Source: Takakia lepidozioides (Eukaryota; Streptophyta; Takakiopsida; Takakiales; Takakiaceae). Taken from it: a stretch of DNA of 64,000 nucleotides. The number at the start of each line of letters is the position of its first letter. The first letter of the stretch is position 1. The stretch spans positions 36,270,001 to 36,334,000 of the forward strand of contig CM060731.1 in NCBI GenBank assembly GCA_030704615.1, written 5' to 3'. Positions 23,037-33,961 of this stretch are shown here, piece by piece. The notes below the pieces were generated by a model. That model saw only the letters and a list, made by a program, of their open reading frames with translations. It was not told where the DNA came from and searched no databases. The translations under genes and the position numbers were made by a program.

Positions 23037-24000
23037 CTAGCACACCACATCCGCCCATTGTTGGCCAGCAAATGAAGGGAGAGACCCCTGCATCTGAGGT
23101 CCTCTCTGCCCTTCCCTGAGCTTCACCTGAGCCCCCTTGTTGCCTTGAGCACGTTGAGGTAGTGGTTGGCTAGGAGCACCACTACCCCGTGGTGTCTCCT
23201 TAGCAAATCCCACCATGACCACTCGTTCCTCCACCATGTTGAGCTCTATCCGCTCTGCCAGCAAAAACACATTTGTTAAGGTGGGTTGGGCCGCTTGTAG
23301 GAGAGTTGCATCCCGCACCCTTCTCCTCAGCTTCTTATCCAATATCCCATACCAGAATTGGACTGCCTGAGCTTCCGTAATCCCTTGGGTTACATTTATC
23401 AAACGCCTCATGCGAATGAAAGCCTCCCTCAAGCTCTCGGTCGGCTTCCGTTGGAACTCTTGCAAGCTCCACAACTTCTCTGTCCTCACCCCTTGGTAGT
23501 TCCCTCTCAACTCTTCGAAGAACTCCACAATAGGGTTGAAGGCAGGCACGGGTGCTAGTGCTGGTGCGGTAGTGGCTTGGGTGGACGTCGTAGCTACTGT
23601 ACCACCAGTCCCACTAGTTCCACTGCTACTTGCTGAAGCTGCCGGTGCAGCGGCAGGTGTAGCCACTGCTCTCGTGGCTCTAGTGCCCCTAGTGATGGAG
23701 ACATAGTCGGGTGACTAGTACATCCTCCACTCCTCGATCTCAACCTCATGCCCCCGCCTGAACTCATGGTAATCATCCATAGGCGGCCCCTCAAGGTGCT
23801 GAAACAGCCCTTTCCATGCCATGAACGGCGTAAATAGTTGTGTATTGCGCATTTGCTGCAAATCACACCAACTATCAAACTCTTGGATAAAATCATCCAA
23901 CTCGATGGTGCCCACCGCCCCAGAGTACCTTCGTGGCCCCTTGGTAGCTCCATACATCTCCTCCATTGTGTCCCACAGGGGGGGACCAGGGTCACACATG
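23037..24000 (-). CDS. Ty3/Gypsy gag (capsid/nucleocapsid), two in-frame TAG codons
   Basis: Structural protein of the retroelement particle. The region reads LDDFIQEFDSWCDLQQM, FTPFMAWKGLFQHLEGP and, further on, FFEELRGNYQGVRTEKLWSL, REAFIRMRRLI and FWYGILDKKLRRRV, the pattern of the retrotransposon gag domain. It ends with a first zinc knuckle, C-x2-C-x3-H-x4-C (C.TCGGPHVKKDC). The reading frame is the same as the protease frame. Only two stops interrupt it, both TAG: at 23717-23715, and at 23039-23037 inside the first knuckle. The second would delete zinc binding, so decay is likelier than programmed readthrough. No LTR or own start precedes it; the frame opens upstream into a Pro-rich region. 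Confidence 0.8.
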
Positions 24001-24153
24001 GATGCATGCTTCGTAGAAGACCGATCTGGGGGAGCAGACAAAACCTCGGGAGTAGAGGTGGGGGCTGCCAGGGCTAAAGGGAGACCAGAAAGGGAGGGAG
24101 CAGTGATACACACTAAAGCAGTACCAGATGAGGGGGGAGCACAAAAAGAAAAC

Positions 24154-24842
24154 TCATGCGAGGAGGGAGATGAGTCCGATGGGATAGCATGCGGTGATAG
24201 CCACTTCTGGGGGAGCAGATAATGGAAGAAGTGCAGAGGCGGGGGGATCACATGGTTGGGGAGGAGTGGCAGAGAGGGCGGCAGACACAGGGGGGGGGGG
24301 GGCGGAGAGGAGGGTAGCACTTGGTGCGGGTTCACAGATTTGAAGGGGAGCAGCGGCGGGGAGATCACATGATGGGGCAGCAGAGACAGAGAGGGTATCA
24401 GAGAGGAGGGCCGCTCCTTGGGAGCGATCAGAGATAGGAAGGGGAGAAGATGCGGGGGCAGCAGAGACAGCGAGGGCAACGGAATATTCCCTTGGGGAGT
24501 CTAAAAGAAGACTGTGAGGCAGAATAGTATGAGAGGGGATGGGATTGACATCAACTTCCGCAATGGGTGTGTAGAAACCTGCCGTCGGAGATTCCACTTG
24601 AAAAGTCTCTGTATGAGGCGCTTGAAGGTCTTCAACCTGTGAGGGTGTTGGCGACGCAATCTGCGATGCATGGTGGGACAACTGTGATGAATTGAAGGCG
24701 TCCACGTCAATGTGGGAAAGGTGAGGGGCATATGGTGACACTCGTCGGTTGTATAATTCATGTCTTCTCGCCAACAACACCTTGTTTGCTCGTAAGACCT
24801 CCTCCATGGCATTTTGAACTCCAACATCAGATGCCTCAGCCT
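24154..24842 (-). pseudogene. 3' exon of the minus-strand gene of the 16-kb element, Pro/Ser-rich
   Basis: Begins after a good acceptor (CTCTCTGATAG|GTGAGGC) and reads EVLRANKVLLARRHELYNRR, then a long Pro/Ala/Ser-rich segment to a stop at 24154. I do not recognise a domain. The Pro-rich part is built largely from GCTCCCC and GATCACATG words that also form the terminal arrays, so much of this protein is encoded by motif array. A long poly-G run (about 24291-24302) lets a second frame open, and that frame runs directly into gag. Function unknown. Confidence 0.4.
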
Positions 24843-24984
24843 CACCTATCAGAGAGACAAACGCTTGTATTTAGCTTTGACCCCGTGATCCCCTGATCCC
24901 CCGATCCCCGACTGTAAAGTCTGCTCCCCCATTTATCTATTCCAATTCTGATCTTCACAATGACAGACTGTTGGAGAGGCAAAG

Positions 24985-25978
24985 CATGCACTTACTCAAA
25001 AGATGCACGTAGGGTCCCAAATCAATGTGCTCCCGCCTAAACAATAGATCCTCCCAGGCCCGCACTGCACGTCGTATCCCTTTGGCATCGTTGCCCTTGC
25101 ACCACAAAACTTGGAAGTGGGCGGTTTCTGTTGCCGCAAATTCATGAAACGCTCGGGCACGCACCATGTGAAGAAATGCTCGGCAGGAGTCGACGATCTG
25201 CATTTTGTCATGCATTGTACCATATCTAAGCTGACCCTCTGCCAGGAGCACTTCTTTCAACATAGTCTCCTGATTCTGAAAATTCCCAAACGTCCGCCAA
25301 CCTCCATGCAAGAAGAGTCCAAATCCATGGTAGAGCAGTTTGTGAGCAGTCTGCGGTGCGAAAAGCATCATGATATGACTGGGGCAGATGTCGTGTCTTA
25401 AATCGGCCAAAGGATATAAGTGTGAAACAGGGGGTCGAGGGTCCATGGTAGAAAAAACTTTGGAGGGGAACAGGGACCGAAGGCAGTCGGGCTGGACATT
25501 GACGTTTCAACCAGGCAGCTCTTAGGAGAGGGAATTCAGGAAGCAGACGTCGAACGTCCTGCTCCTCCAGCAATAGTTCAACAATATCAAACTGGAGATC
25601 TACAGATGAGGGGGGAGCAGAAGAGGAGGGAGTAGCAGAGGGGGAGCAGCAGAGGGGGGAACGGTGCAAGGGGGACATGACGTGGGGGGATCTGATATGG
25701 GGCGAGCAGACCTGTTTGCAGCAGAGGCGGGGGGGGGGGGGGGGGGGGACAGGGGTAGACGATGAAAGGGGAGTAGAGACGGGCATGATGGGGGGAACAA
25801 CATTCACCGGACAGGAGGGTGTTAAGATAGGAGTACTCATCTTTCCCACAAGGTAGCTCTCAAAATCTTCCAACTCCAGCCCAATGGATAGAGCACAGGG
25901 AATGCCGTCTTTGCAGGTGCTCCATGCCCGCACTGATTTTCGCACAGCCTCAATTTCTCCCGCGGAAGCATTGATCTG
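24985..25978 (-). pseudogene. middle exon of the same unrecognised gene
   Basis: A credible acceptor (TTTTTGCCTGCAG|ATCAATG, exon from about 25978) opens NASAGEIEAVRKSVRAWST, LELEDFESYLVGKM, a Pro-rich stretch with VCSPHIRSPHVMSP, and DIVELLLEEQDVRRLLPEF. After a one-base frame break near 25450 it continues MMLFAPQTAHKLLYHGFGLF, HDKMQIVDSCRAFLHMVRAR and KGIRRAVRAWEDLLFRREHI, to a donor TTTTGA|GTAAGTG near 25000. The two segments EAVRKSVRAWSTCKDG and GIRRAVRAWEDLLF resemble each other, suggesting an internally duplicated helical unit. No known family comes to mind. Confidence 0.4.
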
Positions 25979-26062
25979 CAGGCAAAAATGCAACACAGAA
26001 TGAGCATTTACAAACCGGGGACAATCCTGGGAAACTATTGGGGGGAGCAGATGGCCGGACAC

Positions 26063-27171
26063 TCAAAATGAGATTGGGGGGGTGAAGCAAACGTGTTCTT
26101 GTAGAAGCCATCTTCTCCAGTGGCGTTCAGCCCTCTCCACTCCCTTTGCAAAACCTCCACTCCATGCAAAACCCACAAATGCATCCCAGAATCTTTCATC
26201 ATTCTGGTCAGTAAAATTGGAAGGGAGAAGTCCATGTTGCAGGAGTATAAATGTTCTAGTAGGGGTGATCGGGTGTGGTGTGTCGTGGTCGATGTCCATG
26301 GCCCCATCCCCTGCAAGAGGCCCCGAGCTCCCAGGCTGCTCCCTCTCGTCCTGATGAGTAGTCTGCTCCCCCTCGTCGTCCTGTGTAGTCCGCTCCCCCA
26401 TATCTGCGTGCCTTCGCTGTTTTCCGGATTGGCCCCCTTGACTTTGAGACGGATCCCCCCCATGTTCGATCCCCCCCATTTCTGCTGCTGGCTGCTCACG
26501 GCTGTAGGGATACTTTTTCTTTGGCTTTCTACTCGAAGTGACAGCGAGTTCAGGCCGCACTTTGGCTTGTCTCTCACGGGCGGAGGGTAAAGTAGTAACA
26601 ATCTTAACCTTTTTTGCCTCCTTCTTTGGTTTGGTGCACTCAGAATCGGTGTCGGACCCACTACGGCTACTCCTCTTGTGAGGGGCAACCACTTGTGACG
26701 GTGCAGGCGCATCAGGCTTCCGTTTTCTTGCTCCTTTGGGCTGCTGCTGCCAATCAGTAGGGGACACGTCGTCTCCTGGTACGTGCCACACTTCGGGGTT
26801 TGTACACCCTCTCAACCTCTCCACAAAATTACTAACCTGCTTCAGGAACTCGGCAGTGGGCCAGGGTTTTAGTGGCAACTGAACCTCGTCCCAACCATCC
26901 ACCATGTTCAACCAAGGACAACCCTCCCCATCAATGACATGCCTATTCAACCTAACCTTATCCTTCATGGGCCGCCCACAAAACTTGCACTTATAGGGAT
27001 TCCTTTGTTTCGCGCCATCACGAACTCTGAGGTCGCCTCTGCCTCCACTATCATCTCCTCCCACTCAGTTGGCGTATACCAGAAAGGAACCTCGTCCTCT
27101 TTCTTAGGCTTGTGCCAAAAAACCAGCATACCATCCTCAGGGGGAACAACCTTAGGCCTAGTCTTTGCCAT
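26063..27171 (-). pseudogene. 5' exon of the same gene, C2HC/BED-like zinc finger
   Basis: The likely start is MAKTRPKVVPPEDGMLVFW at 27171. After a one-base frame change near 27050 the protein continues RNPYKCKFCGRPMKDKVRLN then RHVIDGEGC, a C-x2-C-x11-H-x6-C finger resembling BED-type fingers of transposon proteins. Basic nuclear-localisation-like patches (KKPKKEAKKVK) and a block with FWDAFVGFAWSGGFAKGVER follow. It is transcribed from the right arm inward, convergent with the 15-kb remnant. A DNA-binding transposon protein is plausible, but the family is not identified. Confidence 0.45.
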
Positions 27172-28421
27172 CGGCAACAAGCACACGACGCCGAAATACA
27201 GAAAATAAAAAGCAAGGAACAGAAGCCAGAGAAAACAAGGAAGAGCACACGGATTGCAACGAACAAAAGGAAAACATACAGCATAGACAACAAAGAGGAT
27301 ATGAGTAGAGCAGCTGAAAAACCACAACGAAGAGCCGCCACCGAAGAGTCGCTTCGCGAGGAAGACATTCCGCACGTGCAGTGTAGCTAGGGGAGCGGGC
27401 ATGTGGGGGAGCAGGGGATCAGTCGATGGACACGTGTCAACAACACCAAAAGTGGGGATCAGTGATGTCGACACGTGGGGAGATCTGGGCGGTCATAAGG
27501 GGGAGCAGGCATGGGGAGATGTGAAGGGGGAGCGAACCCCTAGCCCCTCCCAGAACATGGGGATCAAAGTAGGGGGACCAGACACGTGGGGGGATGTTAG
27601 TAGAGGGGAGCTGACATGTGCGGAGAGTACTGGATATGACTTGCATGGCGATTTTGTGGTCAGGGAGGTGACATATGGGCAGCGAAGACAGGGGGAGCGG
27701 CGGGGGGGGGGACCAGACAGTGGGGGAGCAAAAACTCAGGAGGGATTGGATGTTTGGGGGTTTGCAAGTGACGGATTCAGGGAGGGAGACAACTCATGAG
27801 AGGAAGGGGACCCTAAACTGCAGGGGCAGGGAACATGAGAAGAGACCGTTGTGTAGGACGAGTAAAACACCATGCTAGGTCGAAAAAGAAATCCCTATAA
27901 GTGCATGCATTATGAGCTGGCCGGTATACAACCATCTTGGACTCTCCAACCTCCATCAATCCTATTCAGCTGCTCCATACCCAACCATGTTCGATTCTGC
28001 AACACACAGATATTCACATTTGAATCTAGCAAGGTAAGTAGTATGAAAAAACAAACATGAAGTTGAGGCTGCAACAAACAACAAACAAGAAAGAGGCAAA
28101 CAAGAAAAAACAACAAAAGAAGAAGAAGAAGAAGAAGAAGAGAAAAAGAAAACCCCCTGTACGCATTGTATGCAAGACGTGAGTCGCAAGAGAATCACAA
28201 ACGCCATAGAGCGCACACGATTGAGGCCCTGGCAGGTCATCCCAAGCCCATCAAAGCAGGAGCACGAACAAGCACGATAGCTGGAAACCCTCGCTCAATC
28301 CAGATGGAGAACCCTACCTCCACGACGAAGTGAATAGTACATGCAGGTCCACGTGGTGCGATACCCACCGTTGGAAATGGAAGGGATTGGGGGATCGGTC
28401 GAAGGGGGATCAAAGCAGGCA
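27172..28421. repeat. right subterminal region, GGGGAGC/GGGGATC words, inverted finger fragment, (GAA)n
   Basis: Noncoding space between the finger gene and the right arm. GGGGAGC and GGGGATC words are dense from about 27390 to 27730. A plus-strand fragment at 27878-27905 (AGAAATCCCTATAAGTGCA) repeats, in inverted orientation, the DNA that encodes NPYKC in the finger gene. A (GAA)n run lies at 28117-28142. No other gene is supported. Confidence 0.6.
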
Positions 28422-29643
28422 AGACCAGGGAGGGGGACCAGTGACCAAATTGGACGGGGATCAAACGAGGGGGGGGGACGACCGGCGATGGCCCGGGGGA
28501 TTGGCGGCTCCGATGGGATGAGGGGATCGACGGTGGGGGGAGCACCACGTGGTGGTGGGCGTGCCATGGGGCCTTCATCCGGCCGTCGTCCATCCACTGC
28601 GCGGGAGGATGGCGGGGGGATGAGGGCGGATGACCCAAAACATCCATTGTTTTGAGGTTGGATGGATGAGCAGGGGATCGACGGTTCGGGGGAGCAGCAC
28701 GTGGCGGGCGATTAGGGGTGGGGGATCATTGCGGGTCCGGAGTGGGGATCAAGCCAGGTCGGGGGGAGCGGCGACGTGTCGGGGGATCGCGCCATGGATG
28801 GGAAGAGGGGATCGGCGGCAGGGGGAGCGCCACGTGCCGTCCGATGGGTGGAGGGGGATTAGTCACCGCATTGGACAGGGATCAACGGAGGGGGGGGGCC
28901 GGCGACGTGTCGGGAGATCGGGCCGTCGATGGGAAGAGGGGATCGACGGCGGGGGGAGCGGCAGGATGGCGGGGCGGATGACACACAACATCCACTGTTT
29001 GTGAGGTCCGATGGATGCGCAGGGGATCGAAGGTCCGGGGGAGCCGCACGTGGCGGGCGATTGGGGTTGGGGGATCACTCCCGGTCGGGAGGGGGGATCA
29101 AGGCGCGTTGGGGGGAGTGGCGACGTCTCGGGGGAGCGCGCCGTGGATGGGAGGAGGGGATCGACGGCGGCAGGACGCCACGTGGCGATGGGCGCGTCAT
29201 GGGACCTTCAACCGGCCGTCATCCATTCAATTGAGGTTGGATGGATGGGGGGGGATCGACGGTTCGGGGTAGCGCCACGTGGCTGGAGATGGGGTTGGGG
29301 GATCACTCCGGCACTGGAAGGGGGATCAACCCAGTGAGGGGATCCATGGCGGGGGCTGCCGCGTGGCTGGAGATCGGGGGTGGGAGATGGGCGCCGCGCG
29401 GCCAGCGGTGGGCGGGGGTCAGGGGTCCCGGGCGGGCGGGCGGGCACGGGGGGTTCAGGGGGGCGCGGGGAGCAGCGGGCGGGCAGGGGCGGGGTAACGG
29501 GCGGAGGGGTGGGGATGATTTGACATGGGGCGTCCAGCTCGCTGACGAGGCTGCGGGAGCGGGGGTTCCGGCTGTACCTCGCGGGCCGTACCCGTCAGCT
29601 CACAGGCTTGCAATAAAATCAAGCCACATCCATATTGGGACTG
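28422..29643 (-). repeat. right terminal inverted repeat, GGGGATC/GGGGAGC array
   Basis: Reverse-complement partner of 13199-14362, rich in GGGGATC, GGGGAGC and CACGTGG. The outer end reads AATCAAGCCACATCCATATT then GGGACT. Open frames here are artefacts of the G-rich array. Confidence 0.85.
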
Positions 29644-31252
29644 GTAAATTAGAAGAGACTGCAATCTCGGGATCACAGTAGAGTGCTTTGCATATTTTAG
29701 ATCGATTTGAATTAGAGTCTTCACATTTTGTTCAATACTCAACTGGAGTGAGAGGAGTCCGTATGCCCTGTCTCTTTGCCCTGTCTCTTACTTCGGTTTG
29801 CGACCTCCGTGAGCTGCTCTGCTCCGGTACCATTTCCCCACCTTGGATGTGGTCTATCCTCAAGTTCTGGGGCTGGTAATTGTGGGCTTCTTTAGAGGGC
29901 TCTCTTTTCTCCAGTGGCAAGGCAAGATGTGCATCCACTAGATGAAGAGGAGGTAACAATGATTAGTCTCTCCTCCCCCTGCAGACATGGACGTTACAGG
30001 AGACTACAGACATGTACAGCTGATTGTAATTGGAGATTTGCAGTTGAGCAACCAATCTTCATTGTTAATGTACCAATGTATTTGGCACAGATCTACTGCA
30101 AAGGTAAGGGATGCATGGCAACTCATACATAGCAGAAGAATCCGGACACAAAGGGGGCCATAACATGCTGTGTGTGCTTGAGCTCTCTTTGCTCCCCCAA
30201 TAGCTGCATCCCTGACCTCTGTCCATTTGGTGTGTGGTCTGTGGGGTGGCAGCCCAAAGAACCCTGCAAAGGCACAGTTCTTCTTGACTCACACTCACCC
30301 CTTTGGAGGTGTGTCTGTTGCCAGAGTTTCGTTCACATTCAATGCAATACCATGCTGTTTGAAAGCATCTGATGAGATCTGTGACTTAGGACCTTATAAG
30401 AGGCTTCTCTTGTCACCCCCTACATGTTAGAGAGCTTGGTGGGAAGAGCTCGCCTGCTGGGATTTTCAGCTCCATCATGCACAGGGAGCCAATGATATCA
30501 CAGTGAGGGGTCAGATTCAAAAACGGTGCAAGAAGAGACGATAACGAGGCAGAGTATGCAGTAGGCAACAACAACGAAGGACACCTGAACGGCAATGGCA
30601 GCACTTCTGATCTTCAGCACCTGACAGGTGGCCTGATTAGGAGGAGTGTCAAATCAAGGTATGTAGTAGTTGATCTACCTGAAGATGCGAGGCCGCTCTT
30701 GGTGTTTATCAACCGGAAAAGTGGTGGGGTGGAGCATTGAAATGGCATTCCAATATGCTACTGAATCCGCTCCAGGTGGGTATGCTTACATATCCCTTAA
30801 CTGACTCTATACTTGCATGTAAGAAGCTGATCCAAAGTGCAGACAATAGGCGAGTATTCGGGCTGTCCCTCTTCACCGGGGTGGGCACTTAAAAATATTG
30901 TTCTGTGAGGGTGATGGGTCGGTAGGGTGATGATGGGTCGGTTTGGACGAAATTGACGAATGCAACTATGAGTCCCCCACCATCAGTTGCCATTTTACCA
31001 GTGGAACCAGCAACAATTTGTTCTTGGTTCAGGAGGCGGCTATGGAGCCAGAGAGGTCTCCGCATGATCCTTTACCACATTGACCATTCAGCAGTCACTA
31101 TGTGTGATCAGGGGCATGTCACCATCGGGTTGGCTGTCATGCTCATGGAGGCACTGTCAGAACCGAAAGTCCTAAGCAAGTTCATGAACAACTACTTGGG
31201 TATGTCTCATTTTTGACATTAGTACAGGTTGGGACACACAAATGAAGATACG
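29644..31252. other. spacer between the 16-kb element and the second PPR gene
   Basis: Nothing is recognised on either strand. Frames are short (under 90 codons) and without motif. It includes the 3' flank of the PPR gene that follows. Confidence 0.45.
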
Positions 31253-33961
31253 TCACCAGTAATCCCCACAAGAACACTGCCCATTCTGGAAGTGATGAAA
31301 GCGGCTGGCATCCCTAGTAACAATCTCTCGTTCAACAATCTTTGAGACAAATTTTATGGCAGTGTGGCAATCGCCACATATCCGAAGGTTCTTGATGATG
31401 CGAATAGGTGTCCCAGGGGGTGTACTGATCAGCCCGAAAGCAATGGCCAGCTTTTCGCTGTGGTGGCAGAGAACCTGTTCCTTCGATTGCTGATCCACAT
31501 CATGCAAGACAAAGCGGGTGTCCGGCACATATCCTGCCTGCTTCATCTTGTTAGTCAATCTGTCCAACTCAGCATGGATCTCTTCCCTTTGTGGGTGTGA
31601 TCTGTCTTCCACACCAAACATGTGTATCTTGTTATCGACCTCGATCCAGCTGCACCCTGACCTTTTCTTCACCCCTACTTCATCCATCAGATTTCTCAAG
31701 TTTGCTACTTCATGCCACCTGCCAGCAGCAGCATAGATGTTTGAAAGCAGCACATACACACCAGTATTTTGTGGTTCCAACTTTAAGGTGTGCTCTGCTG
31801 CCCGTTTTGCTAGCTCAACGTTACCATGGATTCTGCAGGCACCAAGCAAGGCCCCCCATACTGGGGCATCTGGTTCAAATGGCATTGTGTTGATCAATTC
31901 CTCTGCCTCATCCAAGTACCCTGCACGGCCAAGCAGGTCGACTATACAGGCATAGTGTTCCCGTGTTGGTTGAATGCCATAGGCTCGACTCATAGAATGG
32001 AAAAAGAGACGGCCTTCATCAACTAGGCCCACATGGCGGCAGGCGGAGAGAACACCAACAAGCGTGACCTCATTTGGCTTTATTCCCGCTCGTTGCATTT
32101 GCTCAAAGAGTTGGAGGGCCTTCAGGCCACAACCATGCTGGGCATATCCTGTGATCATGGCGTTCCAAGAGATTACATTTCTTTTGATAATATTGTCGAA
32201 CACTTGCCGCGCATCCCGAACACTCCCGCACTTAGCATACATGTCGACCAGGGCAGTCCCAACACAAACATCTGACTCCAGTCCCGATTCTATGACTTGG
32301 ATATGGACCCATCTGCCCTCTTCCAGGGCTGCAAGCTTGGCGCATGCGCTGAGGATACTCATGAATGTAAGCTGGTTGGGCTTCAGACCTTCTCGTTGCA
32401 TTTGCCGAAAGTATTCAACTGCATTTGTACCCTGCCCTTGCTGAGCTAATCCTGCAATTATCGCATTCCATGAGATTACATCTCGCTCAGGCATTTGATC
32501 AAATACTTCGCGTGCATCCACCACACTCCCACACTTGCAATACATGCTGATAAGGGCATTTCCCACTCCGATGTTAGAGTTGTATCCAGATTTGATGATG
32601 CCCTCATGGACCCACTTGCCCTGTTCCAGAGCTGCTGGGTCAGCACATGCATTAAGGACGCTAATGAATGCGATCTTATCTGCCTTCATTCCTACTCGGT
32701 GCATCTGTTGAAAGAGATCAAAGGCCTGTTTCCCATGCCCTTGCTGAGCAGATCCTGAGATCATCGCAGTCCAAGAGATCACATCTCGCTCAGGCAGTTT
32801 GTCAAACACTTGCCGGGCATCCACAACACTCCCGCACTTGCAGTACATGCTGATAAGGGCATTCCCCACTTTGACATTTGACTCGAAGCCAGAATTGACA
32901 ATGCCCGCATGGAGCCGCTTGCCTTGTTCCAAAGCTCTTGGGCTCGCACATGCATTGAGGATGCTAATGTAGGTGATTTCGTTTGGCTTTGATCCTTCTC
33001 GCTGCATTTGGTGAAAGAGTTCCAACGCCTCTTCACCATTCCCTCGCTGAGCTAATCCTGTAACCATTGCATTCCATGAGATCACATCTCGCTTGCGCAG
33101 TCTACCGAACACTTGCAGCGCATCCCCAATACTCCCGCACTTGCAATACATACTGACAAGGGCGGTTCCTACTCGGAAATCTGACTCGAATCCAGCTTTG
33201 ATAATGCCCGCATGGAGCTGCTTACCCTGGTCCAAAGCCGCTGGGCCGACACAAGCCTTGAGAATGCTAATGAAAGTGACATTGTCAGGCTTTGCACCTT
33301 CTCTTTGCATTTGACGGAAAAGCTCAAAGGCCTCTGCAACATGCCCTTCCTGAACATGTCCTGCAATCATCGCGGTCCAAGAGATCACAGTCCGTTTGGG
33401 CATTTTCATGAACACCTTGCGCGCTTCCACAATACTCCTGCATTTACAATACATGCTGACAAGGGCAGTTTGTAAGAGATCATCTAGCTCGAATCCACTT
33501 CTAATTATGTGGGCGTGGACAGCCTTGCCAACTGCCAGTTCCTTCATCCTACCACACCCCTGCAATAGGCCAGCACATGTCTGGGCATAAGCCCGAAAGC
33601 CTCCTTGCTCCATGAAATCCAGACTATGCAGTGCATGTTTCAATCTTCCCTCCTTGACCAATTGGCTTACATACACGCTAGTTCCACAAGTTTCGTTGTT
33701 CCATTGCTCCCCGTCTCGTCTCCGGCTCTGTCCTGCATTAGAAGCGGTGGCGATGGCGGCCAACCCAAGATTCATACCCTTGCCCGGACTCTGATATCCA
33801 ACGCAGAACGGGGTCTGCTTCCACACATCACATTCCACCTCCCCGCATGAAAAAGAAGAATGTCTTGAGTACAGGTCATTGGGCACCGAGCGAAGCTGGT
33901 TGAAGGGAAGAGTGTTGTCCATCATACACATCAGAAAGGAAGATAGAATGCAAACAGACAA
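31253..33961 (-). CDS. PLS-class PPR protein with DYW deaminase domain (902 aa)
   Basis: Predicted organelle C-to-U RNA-editing factor. A single open frame with about five PLS triplets, each carrying a phrase like [15 protein letters not shown] or [14 protein letters not shown]. It then has E/E+ motifs ([20 protein letters not shown]) and a DYW domain with HSE (Glu ~836), CGDCH (Cys ~862 and ~865) and terminal CGDYW. The PG box is canonical (CSWIEVDNK). The leader aligns with that of the 9.3-kb gene if translation begins at the in-frame Met about 33931 (MCMMDNTL against MRMMKSAS), so the start at 33961 may be ten codons too early. Compared with that paralogue it lacks roughly two PLS triplets, so it should read a shorter or different RNA site. 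Confidence 0.92.
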   Translation of the reverse strand: MSVCILSSFLMCMMDNTLPFNQLRSVPNDLYSRHSSFSCGEVECDVWKQTPFCVGYQSPGKGMNLGLAAIATASNAGQSRRRDGEQWNNETCGTSVYVSQLVKEGRLKHALHSLDFMEQGGFRAYAQTCAGLLQGCGRMKELAVGKAVHAHIIRSGFELDDLLQTALVSMYCKCRSIVEARKVFMKMPKRTVISWTAMIAGHVQEGHVAEAFELFRQMQREGAKPDNVTFISILKACVGPAALDQGKQLHAGIIKAGFESDFRVGTALVSMYCKCGSIGDALQVFGRLRKRDVISWNAMVTGLAQRGNGEEALELFHQMQREGSKPNEITYISILNACASPRALEQGKRLHAGIVNSGFESNVKVGNALISMYCKCGSVVDARQVFDKLPERDVISWTAMISGSAQQGHGKQAFDLFQQMHRVGMKADKIAFISVLNACADPAALEQGKWVHEGIIKSGYNSNIGVGNALISMYCKCGSVVDAREVFDQMPERDVISWNAIIAGLAQQGQGTNAVEYFRQMQREGLKPNQLTFMSILSACAKLAALEEGRWVHIQVIESGLESDVCVGTALVDMYAKCGSVRDARQVFDNIIKRNVISWNAMITGYAQHGCGLKALQLFEQMQRAGIKPNEVTLVGVLSACRHVGLVDEGRLFFHSMSRAYGIQPTREHYACIVDLLGRAGYLDEAEELINTMPFEPDAPVWGALLGACRIHGNVELAKRAAEHTLKLEPQNTGVYVLLSNIYAAAGRWHEVANLRNLMDEVGVKKRSGCSWIEVDNKIHMFGVEDRSHPQREEIHAELDRLTNKMKQAGYVPDTRFVLHDVDQQSKEQVLCHHSEKLAIAFGLISTPPGTPIRIIKNLRICGDCHTAIKFVSKIVEREIVTRDASRFHHFQNGQCSCGDYW

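Larger units (their letters stand above)
13199..29643. mobile_element. ~16.4-kb composite DNA transposon with ~1.2-kb terminal inverted repeats (MULE-like) containing gag-pol
   Basis: The outermost ~34 bp (GTCCCAATATGGATGTGG followed by CTTGATTTTATTGCAA) occur at 13202 on the plus strand and in reverse complement ending at 29642. The flanking octamers GTAAGTTA (13191-13198) and GTAAATTA (29644-29651) differ at one base and look like an aged target duplication of 8-9 bp. Long inverted repeats with an 8-11 bp duplication fit Mutator-like elements. Convergent coding remnants (+ strand at 15.0-15.9 kb, - strand at 27.2-24.1 kb) recall the two convergent genes of MuDR. A Ty3/Gypsy-type gag-pol fills the middle. 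The element lies between two paralogous PPR genes. Whether gag-pol is a nested insertion or resident cargo is unresolved. Confidence 0.7.

Noticed and set aside
23037-23039. Programmed TAG readthrough between gag and pol
   Set aside because: Considered because some retroelements use it, but this TAG falls inside the first zinc knuckle and a second TAG interrupts gag upstream, so mutation is the simpler reading.
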